This document shows positions 17,718 to 25,466 of a stretch of 64,000 nucleotides of DNA, piece by piece. Position numbers and translations under genes: made by a program. Source of the DNA: Thiodiazotropha sp037384425 (lineage in GTDB: Bacteria > Pseudomonadota > Gammaproteobacteria > Chromatiales > Chromatiaceae); the NCBI GenBank assembly GCA_037384425.1, contig JARROA010000022.1:30231-94230 (forward strand). The letters run 5' to 3'. Numbering within the stretch: the first letter of the stretch is position 1; the number at the start of each line of letters is the position of its first letter. The notes beneath the pieces are model-generated. The model did no database searches. It saw only the letters and a list, made by a program, of their open reading frames with translations, and had not been told where the DNA came from.

Positions 17718-17809
17718 GCCGGCTGTGTGTCGAGTGTTTGAAGCGGTTTGCTGTATTTATCTCGCTGCGGCAGACCCCCCTTTCCTTCGAGGCAAGACAC
17801 ACAGCCGGC
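17718..17809. repeat. 14-bp perfect inverted repeat in cyd leader
   Basis: GCCGGCTGTGTGTC at 17718-17731 and GACACACAGCCGGC at 17796-17809 are exact inverted copies, 64 bases apart. As RNA this would form a stable long-range stem about 120 bases before cydA. It could be a binding site pair or leader structure. Confidence 0.6.
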
Positions 17810-17928
17810 ACCCCATCATTGCCGAGGCGCTGCTGTATGACTATGAATTTTCAGCCTTTCGTCGACTGGCATGATGCGTGCAACAACGTTCCGTTGCAAC
17901 GCTTGCGCAATAACCTAGGAGACATCAC

Positions 17929-19435
17929 ATGTTAGACCCGACAATGATAGAACTGTCGCGTTGGCAATTCGCCGCCACGGCGCTCTATCACTTTATTTTC
18001 GTCCCCCTCACCCTCGGCATGACCTGGATACTGGTCATCATGGAGTCGGTTTACGTCATGACCGGCAAGGAGATCTACCGTGACATGACCAAGTTCTGGG
18101 GTAAGTTGTTCGGTATCAACTTCGCCCTCGGTGTGACCACCGGACTCACCATGGAGTTCCAGTTCGGCACCAATTGGTCCTACTACTCTCATTATGTGGG
18201 GGATGTCTTCGGTGCGCCGCTCGCGATCGAGGGGCTGATGGCGTTCTTCCTTGAATCCACGTTCATCGGCATGTTCTTCCTTGGTTGGGAACGTTTGAGC
18301 AAACGTCAGCATCTGTTGGTGACCTTCCTTACCGCGCTCGGCACCAACCTCTCCGCACTCTGGATCCTGGTGGCCAACGGCTGGATGCAGAACCCGGTCG
18401 GTTCGGAGTTCAGCTACGAGACCATGCGCATGGAGATGACCAGCTTCGTTGATCTTGTATTGAATCCGGTCGCTCAGGTCAAGTTCATTCACACGGCAGC
18501 CGCCGGCTATGTGACCGGCTCCATGTTTGTACTGGGCATTGCTTCATACTACCTGCTCAAGGGACGCGATACGGCCTTCGCCAAACGCTCCATCTCGGTC
18601 GCCGCCGGTTTCGGTCTCGCCTCCATCCTTTCGGTCATCGTCCTGGGCGACGAGGCAGGCTACGAACTGGGCGACGTACAGAAATCCAAACTCGCCGCCA
18701 TCGAGGCCGAGTGGGAGACCCAGGAGCCCGATCAAAATCCCCTACGCGCTGGGACTCATCGCCACCCGTTCCACCACTGAAGAGGTGAAAGGTCTGAAAG
18801 AGATCATGCACGAGAACGAGGGGCGGATCCGTTCCGGCATGGTCGCCTACGAGTACCTGCAGCGCCTGCGCAACGGCGCGGACACCGAGGGCAACCGCGC
18901 CATGTTCGAGGAGCACAAGGCGGACCTGGGCTACGGCCTGCTGCTGAAGGCCTACACCGAAGATGTGGCCAACGCCACAGACGAGCAGATCGCTCTGGCG
19001 GTGAAGAACAGCATCCCCCATGTGGCCCCCCTGTTCTGGAGCTTCCGCATCATGGTCGCTGCCGGTTTCACCATGCTCTTCATTCTCAGCGCCGCGTTCT
19101 ATTACAACGCCCGCCGCGTGATCGAGCAGAAACGCTGGCTGCTGCGTCTGGCGCTCTACGCCATTCCACTGCCCTGGATCGCCTGCGAAACCGGTTGGTT
19201 CGTGGCCGAGTTCGGTCGCCAACCCTGGGCCATCGGCGAGGTGCTACCGACCTTCCTGGCCACTTCGACCCTGACGCCGGGCGACCTGATCTTCAGTCTT
19301 TCCGGTTTCATCGGCTTCTACACCTTCCTGCTGGTGATCGAGCTCTGGCTGATGTTCCACTTCGCGCGCAAGGGACCCAGTTCACTGGGCACCGGTCGCT
19401 ACCACCTGGAAAACAACGCCAGCGCAACCGCATGA
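17929..19435 (+). pseudogene. cydA: cytochrome bd ubiquinol oxidase subunit I, frame broken by internal deletion
   Basis: The first frame runs 17929-18780 and the second continues to 19435; together they give nearly a full CydA. Frame 1 contains the N-terminal heme/quinol region (IELSRWQFAATALYHFIFVP, His19-type ligand) and ends in the Q-loop at KLAAIEAEWETQEP, with the quinol-binding Lys and Glu present. Frame 2 resumes at IKIPYALGLIATRST and runs through WIACETGWFVAEFGRQPWAIGEVLPT to the end. Compared with E. coli CydA (from memory) about 20 residues of the Q-loop are missing at 18722-18731, in a number of bases not divisible by three. Either a recent mutation or an assembly error; cydB and cydX are intact. 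Confidence 0.88.
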
Positions 19436-19447
19436 CGGAGAAACGAC

Positions 19448-20587
19448 ATGATTATCGATTATGAAATTCTGAAACTCATATGGTGGCTCTTCGTCGGCGT
19501 GTTGCTGATCGGCTTCGCCATCACCGACGGTATGGACATGGGCGTCGGAAATCTGCTGCCCTTCGTCGGCAAGACCGATGACGAACGCCGCCTGATGATC
19601 AACACCGTGGGACCCCACTGGGACGGCAACCAAGTCTGGCTGATCACCGCCGGCGGTGCCATCTTCGCCGCCTGGCCGATGGTCTATGCAGCCGCTTTCT
19701 CCGGCTTCTACATCGCCATGCTGCTGGTGCTTTTCGCGCTGTTCTTCCGCCCGGTCGGTTTCGACTACCGCAGCAAGTTGGGCGACGCGCGCTGGCGCAA
19801 CGCCTGGGATTGGGGCCTGTTCGTCGGCGGCGCCGTACCCTCGCTGGTCTTCGGCGTGGCCTTCGGCAATCTGCTGCTGGGCGTGCCCTTCCACCTGGAC
19901 TCCCTGCTGCGCCCCTACTACACCGGCTCCTTCTTCGCCCTGCTCAACCCCTTTGCGCTGCTGGCCGGGGTGGTGAGCTTCTCGCTGTTGACCATGCACG
20001 GTGGCATCTGGATCCAGATGCGTACCTCCGGCGTGATCACCGAACGGGTCAAGGGCTGGATCCAGTGGACCGGCATCGCCGCCATGGCCGCCTTCGCCCT
20101 GGCCGGCATCTGGTTGGTGATGGGCATCGACGGCCTCAAGATCGTTACCCAACCGGCCCTTGACGCCCTGCCCAACCCACTGGCGAAAACGGTGGAGGTC
20201 ATGCCCGGCGCCTGGCTCGCCAACTATAAGCAATACCCACTCACCATGGCCTTTCCCGCCCTCGGTTTCATCGGCGTGATCCTGACCATCATGATGTCGC
20301 GGGCCGACCGTCCCGGTTGGGGATTTTTTACCAGTTCGTTGGCGATCACCGGCGTCATCATGACTGCGGGCGTCTCTCTGTTCCCCTTCATCATGCCTTC
20401 GAGCACCGATCTGGGTAGCAGCCTGACGATTTGGGACGCACCGTCCAGCCATCTGACCCTGACCGTCATGTTCTGGGCGGTGGTGATCTTCCTGCCCATC
20501 GTCATCAGCTACACGGTATGGAACTACCGCAAGATGTGGGGCCGGCTCTCCATCGAGGAGATGCAGGAAAGAACCTCCGCCTACTGA
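19448..20587 (+). CDS. cydB: cytochrome bd ubiquinol oxidase subunit II
   Basis: 379 residues, the normal length. An integral membrane protein with about nine helices, starting IIDYEILKLIWWLFVGVLLIGFAITDGMDMGVG, with the conserved GPHWDGNQVWLITAGGA motif near residue 57. With CydA it forms the high-affinity quinol oxidase used at low oxygen. It begins 12 bases after the cydA stop, with GGAGAAACG upstream, and is followed by cydX, so all three share one transcript. Confidence 0.96.
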   Translation: MIIDYEILKLIWWLFVGVLLIGFAITDGMDMGVGNLLPFVGKTDDERRLMINTVGPHWDGNQVWLITAGGAIFAAWPMVYAAAFSGFYIAMLLVLFALFFRPVGFDYRSKLGDARWRNAWDWGLFVGGAVPSLVFGVAFGNLLLGVPFHLDSLLRPYYTGSFFALLNPFALLAGVVSFSLLTMHGGIWIQMRTSGVITERVKGWIQWTGIAAMAAFALAGIWLVMGIDGLKIVTQPALDALPNPLAKTVEVMPGAWLANYKQYPLTMAFPALGFIGVILTIMMSRADRPGWGFFTSSLAITGVIMTAGVSLFPFIMPSSTDLGSSLTIWDAPSSHLTLTVMFWAVVIFLPIVISYTVWNYRKMWGRLSIEEMQERTSAY

Positions 20588-20608
20588 CCGAACAAAGAGG
20601 AACACAAC

Positions 20609-20707
20609 ATGTGGTATTTCACCTGGATACTGGGCGTCCTGCTGGCGCTCGCATTGGGAATTATCAATGTCATGTGGTACGAGGCCGAGTACCCTGACGA
20701 AGAGTAG
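20609..20707 (+). CDS. cydX: cytochrome bd small subunit CydX
   Basis: A 32-residue one-pass membrane protein, MWYFTWILGVLLALALGI followed by INVMWYEAEYPDEE. The MWYF-W-ILG start is diagnostic of CydX/YbgT, which stabilises the heme b595/d site of cytochrome bd. It lies 21 bases after cydB with AAAGAGGAA as Shine-Dalgarno. It is below common gene-finder length limits and easily missed. Confidence 0.92.
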   Translation: MWYFTWILGVLLALALGIINVMWYEAEYPDEE

Positions 20708-20731
20708 GGGGATTTCACTCCCGCGCTGAGA

Positions 20732-20764
20732 GCCACCCCGAATGGAAGTCGGGGTGGCAATTTT
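20732..20764 (+). terminator. rho-independent terminator after cydX
   Basis: A 10-bp stem GCCACCCCGA/TCGGGGTGGC (20732-20741 with 20749-20758), a seven-base loop, then AATTTT. It closes the cydABX transcript and separates it from the octaheme cytochrome gene. Confidence 0.8.
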
Positions 20765-20827
20765 GGATTGCGACCGGACAACGTTGTTTATGTGTCACGG
20801 TCATTAACCGTCATCACGGAAATGAAG

Positions 20828-22528
20828 ATGCATAAACAACCGTCACTGGGTATCAGACCCGGCATATTGGCGTGCCTGACTGCCTTACTACTGGGAATTT
20901 CAAACCAACTACTGGCTGGCACCGAACACGAATCCGCTGCCGCTCATGTCGATCAAGACATGAACTTCCGCATTGTCACGGATACCACACCGAGCATCCG
21001 GGACGACGGGGAGTCCACTGCCGACCACACCAAATTCGAGGCCCTGCAAGGCCCCTTCGAGAGTGGACCGGAGGTGACCAAGGCCTGTCTCTCCTGCCAC
21101 ACCGAGGCGGGGCGCCACTTCATGAAATCGATCCACTGGACCTGGGAATACGACAACCCGGCCACGGGACAGAAGCTGGGCAAGAAGTATCTGGTCAACA
21201 CCTTCTGTACCAACGCCCGCGGCAACGAGGGTATGTGCGCCCAGTGCCACGCCGGTTATGGTTGGAAGGACGACAGCTTCGATTTCACCAACCAGGACAA
21301 CATCGACTGTCTGGTCTGCCACGACCGCACCGGCACCTACTACAAGACCCCGCCCACCAAGGGCAACAAGGCCTGCTCGGTGATGTTCGAGGGCAGACAG
21401 CCGATCGAATGGGCCAAGGTGGCCCAGAGTGTCGGCAAGCCGGGACGTGAGAACTGCGGTTCCTGCCACTTCTACGGCGGTGGTGGTGACGGCGTCAAGC
21501 ACGGTGATCTCGACTCCTCGCTGAAGTTTCCCGACCACAAGCTCGACGTCCACATGGACGCCGACGGCCCCAACTTCGCCTGCACCACTTGCCACGTCAC
21601 CAAACAGCACCTGTGGGCGGGTAGCCGCTACAACGTGATGGCCCATGACACTGGTGGACTGGGCCTCCCGGGTGAGCGCCGCGACGTGGCCACCTGCGAG
21701 TCGTGCCACAGCGAAACTCCCCATGAGAAGGACGAGCTGGTGGGCATCAAGCTCAACGGCCATACCGACAAAATCGCCTGCCAGACCTGCCACATCCCCA
21801 CCATCGCCCGCGGCGGCGTAGCCACCAAGGTCGACTGGGACTGGCGTACCGCCGGCAAGACCAAGAACGGCGAGGGCTACAAGGAGAAGAACTACACCCA
21901 GGGCAATGGCGAGCATCGCGCCACCTACAAGTCGATCAAGGGCAGTTTCAAGTACGGTGAAAATCTGGTCCCCTACTACGCCTGGTTCGACGGCCAGATG
22001 CGCTACACCACCATCGACACCCATTTCGATCCCGCCAGCGGTCCGATCGCCGTCAACGGTTTCAAGGGCTCCCACGACGACGGCACCTCCCGTATCTGGC
22101 CCTTCAAGCAGATGCATACGGTGCAGCCCTACGACAAAGGCAACAACACCCTGGTCTACATGCATCTGTGGGGCGACGACGAGGACGCCTACTGGGGCAA
22201 CTACGACTTCGGCCGCGCCATCAAGGTCGGCATGCAGAAGAACGGCATCCCCTACAGCGGTGAATACGACTTTGTCGAAACCTACTCCTACTGGCCTATC
22301 ACCCACATGGTGGCACCCAAGGAGGACGTCCTGGCCTGTGCCGAGTGCCACAGCCGCGATGGACGGCTCGACGGACTCAAGGGCTTCTACATGCCGGGCC
22401 GCGATCACTTCCGCTGGCTCGACATCCTGGGTTATATCGCGTTGGGCGGCGCGCTGATCGGGGTATTGCTCCATGGCCTGCTGCGCAAGCTCTTCAGCCG
22501 GAAAAATTCGCAGAGGACTTCCTCATGA
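20828..22528 (+). CDS. octaheme c-type cytochrome, tetrathionate reductase (OTR) family
   Basis: 566 residues from the ATG at 20828 (GGA seven bases before; an ATG at 20822 and a distal one at 20768 are alternatives). A signal peptide (ILACLTALLLGISNQLLAG) is followed by eight CxxCH heme sites: CLSCH, CAQCH, CLVCH, CGSCH, CTTCH, CESCH, CQTCH, CAECH. This number and the spacing match the octaheme OTR family first characterised in Shewanella, which reduces tetrathionate, and in vitro also nitrite and hydroxylamine. A C-terminal helix (ILGYIALGGALIGVLLHGLL) anchors it to the membrane. It overlaps the next gene by ATGA. The physiological substrate here is not proven. Confidence 0.88.
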   Translation: MHKQPSLGIRPGILACLTALLLGISNQLLAGTEHESAAAHVDQDMNFRIVTDTTPSIRDDGESTADHTKFEALQGPFESGPEVTKACLSCHTEAGRHFMKSIHWTWEYDNPATGQKLGKKYLVNTFCTNARGNEGMCAQCHAGYGWKDDSFDFTNQDNIDCLVCHDRTGTYYKTPPTKGNKACSVMFEGRQPIEWAKVAQSVGKPGRENCGSCHFYGGGGDGVKHGDLDSSLKFPDHKLDVHMDADGPNFACTTCHVTKQHLWAGSRYNVMAHDTGGLGLPGERRDVATCESCHSETPHEKDELVGIKLNGHTDKIACQTCHIPTIARGGVATKVDWDWRTAGKTKNGEGYKEKNYTQGNGEHRATYKSIKGSFKYGENLVPYYAWFDGQMRYTTIDTHFDPASGPIAVNGFKGSHDDGTSRIWPFKQMHTVQPYDKGNNTLVYMHLWGDDEDAYWGNYDFGRAIKVGMQKNGIPYSGEYDFVETYSYWPITHMVAPKEDVLACAECHSRDGRLDGLKGFYMPGRDHFRWLDILGYIALGGALIGVLLHGLLRKLFSRKNSQRTSS

Positions 22529-23226
22529 ACAGCCATGCAAAAACCAGAAACGGCAGCACCTTCAAGCAACGGGGCGAGAAACACTATGTCATGCTCTACA
22601 CCCGCTATGAGCGCTTCTGGCACTGGTCCCAGGCCCTGCTGATCTTCACCCTCTTCTATACCGGGTTGGGTCTGCACGGCCTGCACGACTGGCTCGACTT
22701 CCGCACCGCTGTGACCGTTCACACCTTTGCGGCTCTGGCGCTGATCCTGTTATGGATCTTCACCACCTTCTGGAACTTCACCACCGGCCAGTGGCGACAG
22801 TACCTTTTCAAGGAGGGCGTGGTGAAGGTGATCCGCTTCTATGCCTACGGCATCCTGGTGGGCGAACCGCACCCTTACAAAAAGGGGCTGCAACGCAAGC
22901 AGAACGCCCTGCAGTCGCTGGCCTACATGAGCTTCATGCTGCTGATCGGCCCTGCCCTCTGGTCCTCCGGCATCGTCTATCTGCTCTACGACCTGTGGAG
23001 CGGCTACAGCTGGTCTGGACAGGGCCTGACACTGATCGCTTTCATACACACCGCAGCGGCTTATCTGATGGGTACCTTCGTGATCATCCATGTCTACATG
23101 ACCACCACCGGCAAGACACCGACCCATTACATCAAGACCATGATCACCGGCTACGACAACGTCGAACTGACCGAGGCGGAGCGGGCCTATATCGAGGAGA
23201 CCCACGCCATCTCGATGAAGGACTGA
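22525..23226 (+). CDS. cytochrome b561-like membrane partner of the octaheme cytochrome
   Basis: 233 residues with four predicted transmembrane helices (WHWSQALLIFTLFYTGLGLHG, AVTVHTFAALALILLWIFTTF, SLAYMSFMLLIGPALWSSGIV, LIAFIHTAAAYLMGTFVIIHV). His residues in the first, second and fourth helices fit bis-His heme b ligation, as in the formate dehydrogenase gamma/cytochrome b561 superfamily. The start codon overlaps the stop of the octaheme gene, so they are translationally coupled. It likely moves electrons between the quinone pool and the periplasmic octaheme cytochrome. Confidence 0.88.
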   Translation: MNSHAKTRNGSTFKQRGEKHYVMLYTRYERFWHWSQALLIFTLFYTGLGLHGLHDWLDFRTAVTVHTFAALALILLWIFTTFWNFTTGQWRQYLFKEGVVKVIRFYAYGILVGEPHPYKKGLQRKQNALQSLAYMSFMLLIGPALWSSGIVYLLYDLWSGYSWSGQGLTLIAFIHTAAAYLMGTFVIIHVYMTTTGKTPTHYIKTMITGYDNVELTEAERAYIEETHAISMKD

Positions 23227-23242
23227 GTCGTGCCGGCTCTTT

Positions 23243-23328
23243 ATAACACAAAGCAGCGCAAAGACCGCGAAGTATCATAATTCATATCCTTTGCGGCCTT
23301 TGCGCATCATGGCGCTCTTTGCGTTACT
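23243..23328. repeat. CGCAAAG/CTTTGCG palindromic repeat
   Basis: ATAACACAAAGCAGCGCAAAGACCGCGAAG on the left and CTTTGCGGCCTTTGCGC...CTCTTTGCGTTA on the right form an imperfect palindrome just after the cytochrome b gene. A related element lies at 37198-37346. Such repeats are dispersed in many genomes, and the motif could also contribute to mRNA ends. Confidence 0.65.
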
Positions 23329-23415
23329 TGATTACCCACCATGATCAACCATGCTGATGGTGGATTCGAGAATTGAATAGTGGTTTGAAAAATTTTGAGT
23401 TTTAATGATGAGCTT

Positions 23416-23647
23416 TGAGTTGAGGTGTTCGCCGCGCTCAGGCGTTTCATACCCCTCTCCCTGGCCCTCTCCCGCATGTGGAGAGGGGACGCATAGATCA
23501 AGAACCGAAGCGAACAAACGGCTTGATTCCGCGACCTGACAGGAAGCATTCGTTGAGTTCAAAAAGCACATCCCCCCTCCCCATGCGGGAGAGGGCCAGG
23601 GAGAGGGGGACCCCATTACCCATGAGCGCAGCGAACACCTCAACTCA
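23416..23647. repeat. 232-bp MITE-like element with terminal inverted repeats
   Basis: TGAGTTGAGGTGTTCGCC (part of a 25-base end, 23416-23440) is matched by an inverted 25-base end at 23623-23647 with one mismatch. Internally CCCTCTCCCTGGCCCTCTCCC at about 23453 pairs with a perfect inverted copy at about 23586. It has no coding content. The structure suggests a non-autonomous mobile element or a folded repeat. Confidence 0.65.
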
Positions 23648-23735
23648 ACACTCAAAACGGCTATTGGCTACTGATTCTTTGGCTGAGTATCGTGGGTAAT
23701 CAGATTGCGTTATAAATTTTCCGCAGACAGCGCCC

Positions 23736-25466
23736 ATGTCCGCCCAATGGCTTAAAGCACAGAAACACCTCGCCGGCAATCGGCTCAAGCAGGCGGTGGC
23801 CCTGGGTACCCTCTCGGGCTGGCTGCTGATCCTGCAGGCCGGCTGTCTGGCCCAGGCGGTTTCCGGCGTCATCTTCGATCAACGCTCCCTGAGCGAGGTG
23901 ATGCCCTGGTTGTGGGGACTGCTGGCGATCTTCATCACCCGTGCGCTACTGGCCTGGGCCTCTGAACGGGCTGCCCATGATGCCGCCCAGCAGGTCAAGC
24001 TGAACCTGCGTGCCGCGCTTTACGACAAACTGTGCAGGCTCGGCCCCGCCTACCTCTCCGAGCAGCGTACCGGCGATCTGGTCAACACCCTGAGCGACGG
24101 CGTCGAGGCCCTGGAGGCCTACTATGCCCGATTCCTGCCGGCCATCTCCCTGATGGCCCTGGTGCCGCTGTCGATCCTGGTCTTCGTCTTCCCCATCGAC
24201 TGGATCTCTGGCCTGGTGATGCTCGCCACCGCACCCCTGATCCCTTTCTTCATGATCCTCATCGGCAAGGGGGCCGAGCGGCGCAATCAGCAACAGTGGC
24301 AACGGCTGGCCTATATGAGCGCCCATCTTCTCGACACGATTCAGGGACTGACCAGCCTCAAACTCTTCAATGCCAGCAGGCGTGAGGCGGCCGTGATCGC
24401 ACGCATCTCCGACGACTATCGCCGCACGACCCTGTCGGTACTGCGCATCGCCTTCCTGTCGGCCTTCGCCCTGGAGTTCTTCGCCACTGTCAGCATCGCC
24501 ATTGTCGCGGTGTTGATCGGCTTTCGCCTGTTCTGGGGCGAGCTGGACTTTCTCTATGGCTTCTTCGTACTGCTACTGGCGCCGGAGTTCTACCTGCCGC
24601 TGCGTAACCTGGGCACCCACTACCACGCCCGCATGGCCGCCATCGGCGCCGCCGAGAAGATGCTCGAGATCCTCGAATCACCACTGCCGGAGAAACATGA
24701 GGAAGCCAAGGAACCGCTTCTGATCGAAGGCCCCATTGGCCTGCACCTGAGCGGGGTCGGCTTCACCTATCCGGACGGACGCCGTGCCCTGCGGTCTGTG
24801 GATCTCAGTATTAATGCCGGTGAACGCGTCGCCATCGTCGGACCCAGCGGCGCCGGCAAAAGCACCCTGCTCAACCTGCTGCTCGGTTTCCAACCGCCAG
24901 CAGAGGGCGAGATCAGGATCAACGGGCAGCCGCTGGGTACCCTCGACCCGAAATCGTGGCACCGACATATCGCCTGGGTGCCACAACGGGCCCATCTGTT
25001 TCAGGGCAGTGTGACCGACAACATCCGCCTGGCCTGGCCGGATGCCGATCAGGCCGCAGTGGAACAGGCCGCACGGCTTGCCCACGCCGACGATTTCATA
25101 CGGCAGTTACCCCAGGGCTACGACACCGCCGTCGGCGAAGGGGGCAGAGTCCTCTCCGGCGGTCAGATCCAACGCATCGCCCTGGCCCGCGCCTTTCTCA
25201 AAGATGCCCCCCTGGTGATCCTCGACGAGGCCACCGCCCATCTCGACCTGGAGAGCGAACGCTCGATCCAACAGGCCATGGAGACCCTGGCCCAAGGGCG
25301 TACCCTGATTCTGATTGCCCATCGCCTGAGTACGCTGAGCGGGATACCGCGCATCCTGGTGCTCGACCGGGGCCAACTCGCCGAGGAGGGGAATCACGCC
25401 TCACTGCTGGCACGTGAAGGCATCTATCACCGATTGGTCACCGCCTATACGGGAGAGCGGGCATGA
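23736..25466 (+). CDS. cydD: thiol reductant ABC exporter subunit CydD
   Basis: 576 residues. A six-helix transmembrane domain (residues 20-310) is followed by an ABC ATPase with Walker A GPSGAGKST, Q-loop WVPQRAHLF, signature LSGGQIQR and Walker B LVILDEATAHLDLESER. CydDC exports cysteine and glutathione to the periplasm and is needed to assemble cytochrome bd. The stop overlaps cydC by four bases (ATGA). It lies apart from cydABX, with the octaheme operon and repeats between. Confidence 0.94.
   Translation: MSAQWLKAQKHLAGNRLKQAVALGTLSGWLLILQAGCLAQAVSGVIFDQRSLSEVMPWLWGLLAIFITRALLAWASERAAHDAAQQVKLNLRAALYDKLCRLGPAYLSEQRTGDLVNTLSDGVEALEAYYARFLPAISLMALVPLSILVFVFPIDWISGLVMLATAPLIPFFMILIGKGAERRNQQQWQRLAYMSAHLLDTIQGLTSLKLFNASRREAAVIARISDDYRRTTLSVLRIAFLSAFALEFFATVSIAIVAVLIGFRLFWGELDFLYGFFVLLLAPEFYLPLRNLGTHYHARMAAIGAAEKMLEILESPLPEKHEEAKEPLLIEGPIGLHLSGVGFTYPDGRRALRSVDLSINAGERVAIVGPSGAGKSTLLNLLLGFQPPAEGEIRINGQPLGTLDPKSWHRHIAWVPQRAHLFQGSVTDNIRLAWPDADQAAVEQAARLAHADDFIRQLPQGYDTAVGEGGRVLSGGQIQRIALARAFLKDAPLVILDEATAHLDLESERSIQQAMETLAQGRTLILIAHRLSTLSGIPRILVLDRGQLAEEGNHASLLAREGIYHRLVTAYTGERA

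Larger units (their letters stand above)
17328..17928. other. 601-base regulatory region before the cytochrome bd operon
   Basis: No gene of normal size is seen. It contains an FNR-type site at 17576-17589, a 14-base perfect inverted repeat at 17718/17809, and a short open frame at 17837-17935 that overlaps the cydA start. Composition drops in GC around 17570-17640. It is likely a long 5' control region for cydABX. Confidence 0.55.

Noticed and set aside
17837..17935. A 32-codon ORF ending at the cydA start as a firm CDS
   Set aside because: It could be a coupling ORF, but there is no homologue known to me, so it is kept only as a finding.
20909..22474. A 521-codon frame antisense to the octaheme cytochrome
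   Set aside because: It is low-complexity (V, G, A, L-rich), has no known domain, and the plus strand encodes eight heme motifs.
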